Positions 35,901 through 47,000 of a stretch of DNA of 64,000 nucleotides are shown in pieces. The position numbers and the translations under genes are program-made. Position 1 is the stretch's first letter. Every line of letters starts with the position of its first letter. The DNA is from Membranipora membranacea. Lineage: Eukaryota; Bryozoa; Gymnolaemata; Cheilostomatida; Membraniporidae. The stretch covers positions 9,233,387-9,297,386 of the forward strand of contig OU612069.1 in the NCBI GenBank assembly GCA_914767715.1, given 5' to 3'. The notes below the pieces were generated by a model. The model was given only the letters and a program-made list of their open reading frames with translations, had not been told where the DNA came from and ran no database searches.

Positions 35901-37178
35901 TTATCATACTTTATGCAGGCATTTACTCTTTTGTGGATTCGATGATGTAATTTTATTAGCTGTTTATTTTTGTATATTCTCATACTTATGATTAAAATTC
36001 TCCACAGGTTATCTTTAGCAGAGGCCCACGCACGACTCTCACTGCGATCTGTGGTGACCCAAGAGGACGCCCTTTCTGCTATACTCCTCTATGAGGAATG
36101 CGTGACATCACAGACCCATCACTCTGTGCTGAACGTCACACATGAACCTCAATGGAACCCGTCCACTGTACAATTCTATCTAACACAACAGGTAAGAGGG
36201 GGGGAGGTCTCACATGAGCCTCACTGGAACCTGTCTACTGTACCATACTATCTAACACAACGGGTAAGGGGGGGGGGAGGTCTCACATGAGCCTCACTGG
36301 AACCCATCTACTGTACAATACTATCTAACACAACAGGTAAGAGGGGGGAGGTCTCACATGAGCCTCACTGGAACCCGTCTACTGTACAATACTATCTAAC
36401 ACAACAGGTAAGAGGGGGGGAGGTCTCACATGATGGAGAGGTTTGCGATGGGCAGGCGTCAGCTCCCGTATGAGGATCAAATCAAAAGATTGTGAGCTAG
36501 GATGATGAGGGATTTGTAATTTTATTTTTTGAAGATTATGGATTCGAGTGGTGTAATCACCTGCCAGGCAATCGGTGCCTCCAGAGGTGTGGGTTCGAGT
36601 CCCATTGATGGGACATTCCTTGATTTGTCATCCCAGCCTCAGACACCCTTTGGTGTAGTTGCTTCCTGTTGAAATCTTCCAGTTGTTGTTAGGGCTGTAC
36701 TATCACCTACCGTAATCGCCGGGCCCCCTTTATTGTGTATAGAAACAATGATTTTGAGAACAAAATAGCTGTGCTGTTGGGAATTAACCACAATATTAGA
36801 ATGATATTATCACATGACTGTAATCGTAATCTTTCTCTCGAACAAATATGTGTCTGATTGATTGATTGTTTACATACAATTACAAAATCATGACAAGGAT
36901 GATTAAGAACTGTATGCATGTGACAGCTCTCATTGTAACTCTGTTATCCATGGAATTGTTGTATTAAAATTACTTAGATGGCATAAAAAATATGACAATT
37001 AGCGGCAAGCCTGCGATCTCTTGTTTTGAGGTAAATGTGATGACATTAAAAGGCCAAATTAATATATGATCATCATTATCATATTGTTACATTGTAGAAT
37101 GATGAAGGAATGGAGACTCTGAGAACTCTGGTGGATAACTTCTGTAAGACCCATTGCTCGAGCTCCATCGAAGAATGA
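22238..37178 (+). CDS. MCMDC2: MCM domain-containing protein 2 (partial at 5' end)
   Basis: Fifteen exons join in frame: 22238-22341, 23381-23485, 24773-24945, 26860-26997, 27733-27836, 28356-28455, 28764-28817, 29636-29712, 30202-30364, 31857-31946, 32238-32418, 34050-34245, 34824-34960, 36008-36191, 37098-37178 (stop). They give 628 residues; about 70 N-terminal ones expected from the human protein were not found. The match to MCMDC2 is direct along the length: a zinc ribbon (CYFCPVEGC, later CSVC) followed by FKYVRIHISGA, and the C-terminal SLAEAHARLSLR of MCM proteins. ATPase motifs are degenerate: Walker A GDPGVAKS is replaced by GQETLIIR, Walker B by VVPDINA, and the arginine-finger SRFD by QLFD. 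So it is unlikely to be an active helicase. The mammalian protein supports meiotic recombination. Introns hold a minisatellite and a hairpin element. Confidence 0.93.
23515..23800 (+). repeat. Three diverged direct repeats in an MCMDC2 intron
   Basis: A unit of about 100 bases with TTGGCCTTGGCTTAGTACTT and CATCCAAAAGTAGT recurs near 23530, 23610 and 23735, with substitutions. No coding content. Confidence 0.6.
24960..26335 (+). repeat. Minisatellite of about forty 32-bp units
   Basis: The unit AGTCTGATACCGGG-TATAGTATAGTCTAAGTT (32 bases) repeats without interruption for almost 1.4 kb. Variation is concentrated in positions 11-18 of the unit (CCGGGTAT, CCGGGGAT, CTGGGGAA, CTGGGGAG), and these types are mixed along the array. 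It begins about 15 bases after the splice donor of the MCMDC2 zinc-ribbon exon (ends 24945) and stops at a minus-strand SINE. Confidence 0.95.
26336..26508 (-). mobile_element. tRNA-derived SINE, minus strand
   Basis: Read on the minus strand: GGAGTTGGTTAGAGTGCC near the start and the family tail CGACCTGTCTGCAAACGTAG then GGCGCAGCTATTGCGGCC. It directly abuts the end of the 32-bp minisatellite in MCMDC2. Confidence 0.7.
27890..28012. mobile_element. Partial element related to the TCTTTCAATTAGAAA MITE
   Basis: A run of G is followed by TCTTTCAATTAGAAAGAGCG, then a second TCTTTCAATTAGACAAAAT, as in 9765-9999. It lies in the MCMDC2 intron after the exon ending at 27836. Confidence 0.55.
29887..29937. 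repeat. TA dinucleotide microsatellite
   Basis: Nearly pure TA for about 50 bases in an MCMDC2 intron. Others lie at 32977-33001 and 35377-35402. Confidence 0.9.
29952..30175. repeat. Dispersed repeat, inverted with respect to 19066-19291
   Basis: Partner of 19066-19291. It lies in the MCMDC2 intron before the exon at 30202 and ends about 25 bases before that exon, so it supplies part of the acceptor region. Confidence 0.75.
30369..31014. mobile_element. Fold-back element with about 200-base arms
   Basis: Bases 30369-30572 return as a reverse complement at about 30808-31014, for example GCATGTGCGGACTGTTGAGG on the right against CCTCAACTGTCCGCACATGC on the left. The loop is about 235 bases. 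The left arm starts five bases after the MCMDC2 exon ending at 30364, so it begins at the splice donor. Confidence 0.85.
32977..33001. repeat. TA dinucleotide microsatellite
   Basis: Pure TA run of about 24 bases in an MCMDC2 intron. Confidence 0.85.
35377..35402. repeat. TA dinucleotide microsatellite
   Basis: Pure TA run of about 24 bases in the MCMDC2 intron before the exon at 36008. Confidence 0.85.
36134..36432 (+). repeat. Four tandem 72-bp units copying an exon end and its splice donor
   Basis: The last 58 bases of the MCMDC2 exon 36008-36191, its donor GTAAGA and a G-rich run are repeated in tandem. Each unit has a CACATGA start, CACTGGAACC, CTATCTAACACAAC and GGTAAG, so four potential donors follow one another at about 72-base spacing. 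Reading through the first donor stays in frame and adds a second copy of the exon-end peptide (ending YYLTQR). Confidence 0.9.
36536..36680 (+). mobile_element. tRNA-derived SINE of a second type
   Basis: A-box-like AGTGGTGTAATCACC and a clear B box GGGTTCGAGTCCC, followed by an unrelated tail. It lies in the last intron of MCMDC2. The tail differs from the 19916 family. Confidence 0.55.
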
Positions 37179-37662
37179 TTTTAATTGGTCGGAATATTTG
37201 GTACTTCTCTCTGACATCTTGTACAATACTAGCACCTACACCCTGCCTAATATTTAGAGCAAGAAAAATTTAATACTCCTATTGAGCAGATAACCTCTGC
37301 GTTTACATGGGAATTTGCAATAATATTTTGCAGTGTAGGCAGGGAGTGTGGGATACCCTCCCACCCTCCCTGGTGTAGGCAGGGTGGAGGTTTTGTTCTA
37401 ATATTGTACAATATGTTAGAGAGTAGTTGTCTTCTCTTTATTTGAGTAAGCCTTATGCACACCTGGCACACATTTAAATACCTTATTCAGTGTTTATATT
37501 ATTGGTTGGTTGTTTCAGTAATCACAGATACTGTTTTTATAGCTGCTGTTTAGTTCAGCCAAGCTTAGCTTCAGCTGGCCCTAATCAGTTATCGTCTGTG
37601 AGCATTTAAATTTGTGAATGACCAGTTTTCTCAGTAATAATAATGTGTCGGTGGCTAAAGAC

Positions 37663-37668
37663 AATAAA
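37663..37668 (+). terminator. Poly(A) signal AATAAA after MCMDC2
   Basis: First AATAAA I see downstream of the MCMDC2 stop, about 485 bases past it and 500 bases before the next gene. Confidence 0.4.
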
Positions 37669-38168
37669 AACAAGACTGATGACTTGTCGGAAATATTATG
37701 ATCTCGCTCGTGTTGTTGGTAGCATTTCAACTGCTTTTGTTTTTGTTATTTTTCATTGTTTATGACATTCCTGTTTTTTGTTGTTTATACAAATATATTT
37801 AAAACCTCAGATCAACACTGTGTTATTCACTTTAGCCATGCAGTTATGAATCAATTAAAAAAATATATAGCTGTCTAATTTGAATGAGAATTGAATATTG
37901 ATAGACCTGGAACAAAAGACAAGCAGTGATTAATCAGCAGTGGGTCATAGATTAATGTCCGGATTAATCCGAAAATCAGGCTATGCACAGCAATAAAACA
38001 CATGCTCTGTCTAGATAGCCATTTGCACTCAGCGGTTGGATCACACAACGCTTTAGACTGAAAGCAATTGACAGATTTACCTGTAGGACTTCGGACTCAT
38101 AATCTACACCAACACTAAAATTAACGATAGGAAGTTGCTTTATTTCTGCTTGTGTAATTCCTCTTAAA

Positions 38169-41100
38169 ATGGTTCACGGATTATGTGTCGCTGCCGTCAT
38201 ATTATCGGCATCTCTTCTGGTGATTATATCAAGTGACTTTGCTACTGGATTTGTGACAGCAGATGAGCAGAAGACCAGATCAGATGATTTGACATCGATG
38301 CTCAGTTTCTTCCAGTCTTCACCGCGTGACTCTCCGGTGAAAGCTCGCTCCACCAATAAGCCTCCCTCCTCAGACAGCACGTCGTCAGGCGGTAAAAGTA
38401 AGAAGAAAAAGAGTAAGGGTAAATGTAAATGTCAGCGACAGGCATCGAGAAGACTGAGGAGGGAGATTAAAGACATCGCCTTTAAGAGCTGCGACTCTCA
38501 AGGTTAGGAACTTAGGCTTTTATTAGCCACTGATATCTACTTTTATTGGCCGCTGATCTCTACTTTCCAAGCTTTTTCTTTCTCCATCGTTTGCAAAGGA
38601 TGTTGAAATCACAGTAAAATACTGAGATCCGTATAAGTTGGGAATAAACTTTGTCATAAAAGTTTGGCACAATACTCTCAACAAAGTTTTCAACGGTTTT
38701 TATGATCTATGTGGGTCTGGAGAGGCCTAGATGACGGTTTTTGAGGCTCATAGGATTGCTTGTGATGGCAGACAAGTGTTCCAAACTAGATTGCTTGTCA
38801 GTGATATAGATTGCCCTATATAGTTCTTAGCAGGTACAATACATAATCTGAGTCTGAACCAGTGTATGGATTCGAAAGGTTTACATGTCATGGCCTAATA
38901 TAAAATGACTGCTTGCACGTTGTAGTTATTAAAGGGTATGAAGTTTACAGCATTAGGCAGAGTAGCCCAGCTGATCATAATCAAACGAATATTACAAATG
39001 TGTTATTGTTTACGGTTTTTTGTGGACCGAAGATTTTGATTTTATGGCAATGCTTTGATACCAAGTTATTCCACCTGAGTAGCATACAAGTTCACATTCG
39101 TAAAGCATTCCATTACTTTCAAAATACTTCTGCTGCTGTTTAGATCCGTTGACACGGACTGGGGTGCAAGAGTCTGGGGGGGAGGGGGGGCTCAGACTAG
39201 TGAAAGAACAGTTGATGCAGCAAAGAAATTCGGTGTGTTTACAAAATCCCACAGTGCAACTTGGAATTCCCAATGGGACAGGGCCAGGCCAGCACACACC
39301 GTACAATTTAAAAATAATATTTTCTTTGGAATCTCACCAAAAATATCCAGGTAGTTGCATTGTGGGATACTCTCTATGATTGCATTTAATTAGAAGCCTG
39401 TGGTTTCATCTTCACGATACTCATGCTGATAAAGTCAGCCCTAAACCTCTGATAGCACCTGGTGATATGCTGGTGAACTTTTATGTCGATGTGCTACAAA
39501 AACTTCCAGCAAACATGCAGGTGAGCTTCAATGTTTATCGGTTGTGTCCAGTTTAGTTGTGTTTGGTTGTTGCTGTTGTGGCTTATTAGATTTTTTTTTT
39601 AACACTTAAATTGGCAGTCTATTTTATTTCAGTTCATATGCTATTCTTATTACAAACTCTGCTGCAGTGTGCCTGGTGTTTTGCATCCATGTGTTGCTGA
39701 ACACAAAAACCATAAATCCTTTGAGGTTCCATTGTTTTTGATGTATCCATCTGAATTTGTACAGAGTTGTCTGTCTTTTGAGAGATCGTAGAAGTATCAA
39801 TCACAATAAAGTAGCTGGTAGTAGTCCGCTCAAGACAGCATGAATCTATTACGTCAATAAACCATCCCCGTGTACTTTTTTTTATTTTGCAGGTAGACGT
39901 CGATGTCTACAAGTACATGTTTGATACACTACCTGTCAAAGTACCCTGCATACTAGTAGCCCATTCTGATGGAATCAGACTAGGATCTTGGTAAATCTAC
40001 ATCTCTTGTTCATATGATTCTATTCGTAGCTAACTTCTGATTATATTGGACTGGATTGTTTTCCGGTTAGAGAGAAAACTTTTCCCTAGATTTTATGAGA
40101 AGGAGTCTCATTATCAGTTATTGTTGGTGGGTTTCACTAGATAGAGAGGTACAGAAAACAATACATTTATAAGTAGGTGAAACCTTGACCCAAGCCTATT
40201 AATCTTTAATGGCGTGCGACAGTATTATACGATACCCAAGGCAAGGTGGAATGGAAATTAGGTGCAAAGTTTTTTAAGTTTATTTTACTCCATCGCAGCC
40301 TTAGAGTTTGGTAAAAGCATGGTCAAATGCTGAAACAAATGTCAATATCCGCCGACTTTTAAATAGCTCTAAACTTCTTTTTGCAGTACATACACCGATA
40401 TCATGACAACGATACGAGGGGACACATTATGCCCATCATTCTCACAAAATGGTTTTCCATGTGACAGAGAGAAGATAACACCGGGCAGATACAAGTTTAA
40501 TAGTCCGATCCCTGTTATTATACCAAATATGAACAGCATATTTGATGTGCTTGTTAAGGTAAGAACCTGTCAAATTAAGACTACAGTAATTTATAATCTA
40601 ATGCAATGTCACATAGTCAGAACCTTCCAGCTTAACAGTAGGTAGGGGGGTTGTGGGGAACTGGAATGAAGGCAGAATAGATCAAATTTTATCTTGTCAC
40701 AATATTTCAGTTTCATGTGCTTTGGGCCTACTACTGAAAGCAGAATGGTCTTTGTTCAGTTCAATTCAATCTTGTGGTCTACTTCCAAGAGCTTCACAGT
40801 ATACCATCAAGATATATTTCGCATATCTATTCAATCAATAATATATTATATTTTATAATTTGACAACAATACTATACAGCTACCTCTGACTCCCCCCTGC
40901 ACCATATTCTGATCTCAGGTTACCAAACTGTCCCCTTTTTGTCATACGCTGTGAAGTTTTCTTTTACATTACTTTTTCATTTCAAATTTTGCATCACAAA
41001 ATGGAGTTATCCCCTCACTTGATGACTTCTGCCTTTTGTTTAGCTTGTGATGGGCCTGTTTAATTCTTTATTGGTTTGATTTACAGGGTGTCTACAAGCT

Positions 41101-41233
41101 ACAAGCTACTTTTGTTGATACAAGAACCAAATTGGAGGTCGGCTGCTTTGAGGCAAACTGGACGATCTCTAAAGTTCACAGGAAAAGCGAGAACAGACAG
41201 ACATCATATAGAGCTAAACGCTGGGCTGATTAA
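38169..41233 (+). CDS. Secreted GM2-activator-like (ML-type) lipid-binding protein
   Basis: Five exons: 38169-38504 (up to the donor after CDSQ), 39435-39520, 39893-39990, 40387-40558 and 41097-41233. Residues 1-30 are a signal peptide (hydrophobic core AAVILSASLLVII). A Ser/Lys-rich insert with KSKKKKSKGKCKC follows. The rest aligns with human GM2 activator: FKSCDSQ with its first Cys, IAPGD with IVPGN, PVKVPC...GSCTY with WIKIPC...GSCTF, LCP...GFPCDRE...GRYKF with PCP...GLPCHC...GTYSL, and VGCFEA with LGCIKI. The family extracts glycolipids from membranes for lysosomal hydrolases. Six of the eight family cysteines are present. The start of exon 2 is uncertain: 39435 fits the phase, but open sequence resembling the family begins near 39405. 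A poly(A) signal follows at 41369. Confidence 0.85.
39246..39369. mobile_element. Small inverted-repeat element (CCCACAGTGCAACT ends)
   Basis: ATCCCACAGTGCAACTTGG and GTAGTTGCATTGTGGGAT flank about 85 bases. It sits in intron 1 of the GM2-activator-like gene, shortly before exon 2. Confidence 0.6.
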
Positions 41234-41368
41234 AACTTGCCAAATAATTTGACTGTTTTTTCATCAATGGTTTAACTGCCCTGTGATTGAGGAACTTTAT
41301 GTAATTTTTTGGCTCATCAGGACATCCGACTAGCAGATATAGTAATTTTTAAAGGAAGTGTATAGTAC

Positions 41369-41374
41369 AATAAA
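41369..41374 (+). terminator. Poly(A) signal AATAAA after the GM2-activator-like gene
   Basis: AATAAATAAA lies about 135 bases after the stop codon, a usual 3' UTR distance. Confidence 0.6.
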
Positions 41375-44052
41375 TAAAGGAATAGTTTATTTCTGTATTT
41401 TGATGGCTATGTCTTTGTAACAAATAAATCAGATGACCTCACCAAGGATACGCCACTGTCTGCTTGATATGTAAAAACAGCTGAAAGATCTATATCGTCT
41501 TAATACGATGTTGGATATAATAAAGAACATGGTTAATACATAACCTTAATCAATATCGCACTAATGGGTTTCTTCTCATCTGGCCATGTAAATAGAACCT
41601 GGATGATGTAAGCATATGGTACATCTTCACAAGGAATGAAATTGGAGATAAATTAAGTGTAGGAACTACTCACAAATATACTAGTTGGACTTCATCATCC
41701 TTTCCATTGCCGAATTCAATTGATGTAAATGAAAATAAATGTCAGGGAACGATTGGTTGCACTGATTATAGCCATCTTTAATCATGGCACATATCAGATT
41801 AAAATGTTTGCTATATAATGTTTCTCTCCATGTTGTTTATATTTGTGTTGCTTCTAAAAGCGTTGTAGTATTTTCAGCAGGGAGTTTAGGTAACATATTG
41901 TCTAAAATTCCCTGGTTTGAGCTTGTGTAATGTTACAACAATCTTTCAGAGTTGTCATATCTTTTTACAGGAGATGACAACTCAAAAATAAGTGAGTTGT
42001 CAAGACAAATGTGTTGTCGACGTGGTATGGTATAATTCAAGCAACAGGTATACTTAACTCTTAACACACTCTTGACAGGCTGCCTAAACCCCCTTTTTGT
42101 CATGGGCACTGCACCAGAATAACCAACTTTGTCTCCATTCAATTGGGTGCATCGATAGCTTGGCACAGTATGACTTAACCACAATGGTTTCACTACTCTC
42201 ACTTATGATGCTGTATACATTTTCAAAGGCTTCCGTGGCCTGTTAAGCTTTACCCTAGTGTCCTTACTTTGGCACTCAGTGGCCTGTGTGGAGACTAATA
42301 AAATAATATAATACATAATATATAATATAATGTTTATACATCGCATGATAATAGGGTGCAGTGGGTGGTAAGTTATCTTACAGATTACTTTTTTCTTGGT
42401 AAGAAAGAATAAGTGATTGAGAGATGACTCTGATAGGAGACAACTTCAGCCGCATGCGACAACCTTCATAGGTTGTAGTCAGAGCGTGGACAAAAAGCCA
42501 TAGAGATAATATTACCCTTACCTCAGGCCATAAATTTACAATATACAACCAGTCTTTTACGCCCGAGCCTTAAACACACAAGATAATGTACAACAGTATA
42601 TATAGTAAATAGCATTGGGATTCGCTTCCGCACTTAACACAGTTAAAGTATTCTGAAGTTTAAATACTGCGCACAAACTCAACCTTTTATAGCAGTGTAC
42701 ATATTTAAGCTAGATAACACAGCCATGCGCTTAACTGGATTGAGCTATGCATGAGCTGATAAGAAAATGCCGAAGTCATATGATAGGCGTTTCAACGTCA
42801 AGGTGAATAGTTGCATTGCTATACGTGACTGTGTTGTGACCATTCTTAGTGTGAAGTTTTATCACTAACAGCGCATAGGTGTACTTCTGCTACTGCTCAA
42901 ATTTATCAATCTAGAATAAGGTTTATTCCAACACCGAGAGACTTGACTGTATAGCCAATCAACAGATTAAACAACTGTAAGTGTATATGCTTTCAAGATT
43001 TTACCACCTGTGCCTTTGGAGGAAAAGTGATCATGCTCGACTGTAGTGAGGGTGGAATTTGAATGAAGGTTCAATTGGCTTACCAATATTTTGGCTCCCA
43101 TGAATTGAAGCTACTCATGATATGTTGGCAAGAGGTTGTCCCTTTGGAATACATTTTAATCTCTGTAGTCTTTGATTCCTCCTTTGTGCAAATTATAACA
43201 ACTCAGAGCAGCAGGTTCAGACTATTTTCACTGTTACTCAATGCTGTATTTCTTGTATTTTCAAAAATTCTAACTTGGGGTGATACATACAGGAGGTTCT
43301 TTTACAATGCAGTATTGGAATTTTATCCTCCTGTTACACTAGTTCACTGAATGTCAAAGGTGTCACTACCCTGATCATCTTAAGTCACTAAAACTATGTC
43401 CGTCTCAAAGTTGTTTGAGGAAGTTGTCTAGGTAATTTTTCCTAATATGTCTCTGTATGTAAATCAAATCATGTATTATTGTCTGTGGGTGAGACAGTGC
43501 ACAAATTAGGACGGTTTTAGCTGTGTACACAATGCACTAGATAACACAGTCAAGCGCTAATAATAACAATGCTATAATACACAGCATGGTTAATCTGTTG
43601 CTAACGCTGCCATCACATAAATCAATGGCTATACATAGTGTGCTAGGGTGGTCTATCCAGTTTCTTTTTACCTGTAAAGAGAATGGATTTGTCTGTCTGA
43701 AACAAGGGAAGCATGAAAATATTCATAGGGTGTATTAAAGGATTTTGTATTTGTGATCATTTCCTTATAACTTGATTTAAATGGTGGTGATAGAGATTTA
43801 GTTTGACCTACAGAGTAACCTGCTGGGAACACCCAGGTGAAGTGGTAGTAGATATGTAGAAACTTATAATTCCCAGATACAACCAACCATCATTTCATGC
43901 TTTGGTGTATTCATCATCTGTGAATCTAACCCAAACATGAATCATTATGATGTAAAAAAAGGGCTTGTAGCTTTTTATGAAAATATGAACTTAACAAGAA
44001 CTGACTTTGCCTTCTGCAGCCTTCCACATTGTTTTCCTTGTAGGAGTAAAGA
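41375..44052. other. Intergenic stretch without a recognised gene
   Basis: It lies between the GM2-activator-like gene and the TRIM-like gene. Two ORFs of about 90 codons (41933-42202 minus, 43063-43350 plus) have no recognisable domain and no splice context. A 5' untranslated exon of the TRIM-like gene may be present just before 44053 (CTTGTAG then GAGTAAAGA). Confidence 0.4.
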
Positions 44053-47000
44053 ATGGCTGCTTCAAACCCTGTTCTTGTGAGAGAAGATGTTCTAAAGAAT
44101 GAGCTTGAGTGTCCTGTCTGTATGGATGAGAAGAGACTTCTACTTCTACCCTGCGCTCACAGATGCTGTCCAGACTGCATAAGTAAGTAAAATACTCTTC
44201 TTCTTCTGAAACTGTCCAATATTATCTAATTCTGTTTCAAAAAAAGACAGCCAACTGTCTACTCTTTAGCCCATGCGGCATAGGAGAAGGAAGCTAAGAC
44301 TGGCTTATCTTGAAAGCCGCTCATAATAGCATAAACATTCTATCTGACTCTGAACTCTTAAACAAAGTTGGTGAAAACATATTTTCAAATTCAGGTAGAC
44401 TGGATCAAACTGTTCTATCTGTCGCTTAGTAAAATTTATTTAATTTGCAAATTATGAAGAAAGCAGGAGCAGGAACCAACAATGTCACTTATTATGAGGC
44501 CGCCATTTATCTTATTTTATCAACAGAGAGAATAGCAGGAGAGGAGGGGCACCTGGAGTGTCCGACTTGCAGAGCACCAGCTCATGTACCAGACCAGGGG
44601 TTCCCAGTCTGTGTTCTTACAGGACATATCCAGGATATACTAATAGAAGCTAGAGAGAACAGGGATGCCTCTGTAGTTCCCGACCAGAGCACTCCTACTG
44701 CTACGAAGGGTTGGTAAATTAATCCAGTGTCGGCTTTTAGTCATCAGTCATCATAAACATCTGTATTTATGTTCAGGTAGTGAAAACCTGGGTATTGTCA
44801 AGTATTCCCTAATTTTCCGCAAGGTATTTGACCATCATGTTTATGTGCCTTTTGCAGTCGAAACCACAAAGTGTGATGTATGTGCAGAAGAAAATGTGAA
44901 TGTTCGCTGTAACAATTGCCGCCGATTTCTCTGCTTTCGGTAAGACCTATCACCATAATATTTTTAGGACTTTACTTCACACCAAGTTCTTCTTTTAGTC
45001 GATTATTTTTACCCATTTCTCCCATCCCTATCAAGGTTGATAGATCAACCAATTCCGATTCTGTACATTTGCTCCATTTTGGCGCCAAATACCTCACGAA
45101 GATTCATATACATTGATAAGGGCTGCCATGTATTTTGGTATACAATTTTCTGTAACATCTGATGATATTAAAGCCAGGGAAGTCCACAATGGAATTTGGA
45201 GTTTCAGATTTTGATCATTGTTCTGAAATAATAAGAAATTTCAAGTGAGTTTGATAAACTTAGACTTTCATGGAATACAGTTTGTTCGTTAGAGACTCAA
45301 CATTGTGGGGAAGAATGCTGAGGCTATTATGTCCAGACTTTCCGCTAGGACTGGTTAGTGAAGAGATGTTATCCTAAAGATTGTTGTGGAGGTGAAGGTT
45401 CTATTCAAAGATATTTGTACTTTGGTCCTGTGTTGAAAGTGGAGTTGAGTTAGCTGTCGTTATGTTTAGTTTTTCTGCACGGAGTGTTACAATTAGACCA
45501 TGGAGAGTGACATTGTCATCAAGTGCTCTCTCCAATTGATTATGATTATCGAATGTCTTTTTTACAGTGCGTAGGTACTTATTTTCCGCTGCCTTTGGTG
45601 GATAGATTGATGAGATGTCGCCAAATCTTTCTTGAGTCTCATTCAAGGGTTCTTTATGGAAGAGTGATGCAGGAACTCCCTTTCACATGACAATACTTCT
45701 GTTCGACTCGATTGGGAGACTATAGTGTTGAACGTGTGTTCTTTGATGAAGTCTATCATGACAGATCTTTCGGCCTATTGAGCGACTACTTTACAGACGT
45801 CATTGTGATTGAAGTTTCTAAAGTCTATATTTTTGCTGTGTATGGCAATGACAATGCAATTTCCAGTTTTTTGTTTTCCGCGGTTTTGTCTTCTTTATGA
45901 GATGGGTCCTAGATTTTAAGACTTATGTGAATCACTGTTAATTTGCTGTGCCGATGGTTGTGCCGATGGCTGTTGTTGATGTAGTGGGGGTGTTTATGCT
46001 GTTTGTACTGCTGTCTCAAATATGTTCCTAGTGTAGAGGATGGTGCCAGTCTTGAAAGACCCATGGCTGCTGCATCGGCCATCGCTGTAGCTGAGGTTCT
46101 CGATCGATTAGATTAGTAAATTTTATCGGATCTTGGCAAACCTGAATTTTAATTTCGAATATTCATTCATTGTTAGTTGATCTGGTGCTTTTCATAGATT
46201 TTGACAAAATTGAGAAGTGTATTACATGAGAATTGTTCAAGCTGGCTTGTACAAGAAAATGATGTTCACTGACAACAGATATGAACTGCCCCCAAATAGG
46301 GGTTGACCACTGAACAGGGGTAGAATTTATGAACATTAACTTCACTTCACAACAAGAATAATTATGTAGGAGAAGCAGTTTTTTGGGGTTTTACTATGCA
46401 GCTAACATTTAACAATATCATACACATTCATCAAACTTTCGAAGGGTGAATGATTCCTGTCACTAACTCTAAATTTAAAAATGGAGAAGAAATGTTTTCC
46501 ATGTAAAATTTCTAGCAATTTTTATAGGAAATATCATTTAGAGTTCCCCAACTTGGTCTCAAATGTGTAATTCCTGCTGAAATAACCACTTCCCCCATTT
46601 ACTATCCTCCGTAAGAATAGGTGCTGGTGGTAAAGAGTCCGCTATGCACAACCCTGAGTCATGAACATACCGCAAGATCCTTGTGTTTCACCTTTGCCAC
46701 TTGTTTGACCTGACATGGCCAATTGCTTGGAGCCTTGGTAATGTTTTCGCTGTCTTTCCAGCTTGTAAGAATGTGTTTCCATGCTGTCAGATGTGTGAAG
46801 TAGTAAAGCCCTTTCCTTTAATATTTTGAACAGATGTGCTGTCAGAAACATGATGTGTGTAACAGCAAGTACACAGCATATTACAACACTGATTGAACAA
46901 ATATTTGGTGACAGATCACAACAGCTTAAGCAGTGGCAAGAAACAGTTCAAACAGAGGTGAGATGATACACTAATATCTACATGAAGAACCGACTAATCA

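Noticed and set aside
41933-42202. 89-codon ORF on the minus strand
   Set aside because: Protein-like in places but no recognised motif; could be mobile-element debris, not enough to call a gene.
43063-43350. 95-codon ORF on the plus strand
   Set aside because: Hydrophobic composition typical of AT-rich chance ORFs; no domain, no splice context and no second copy to test conservation.
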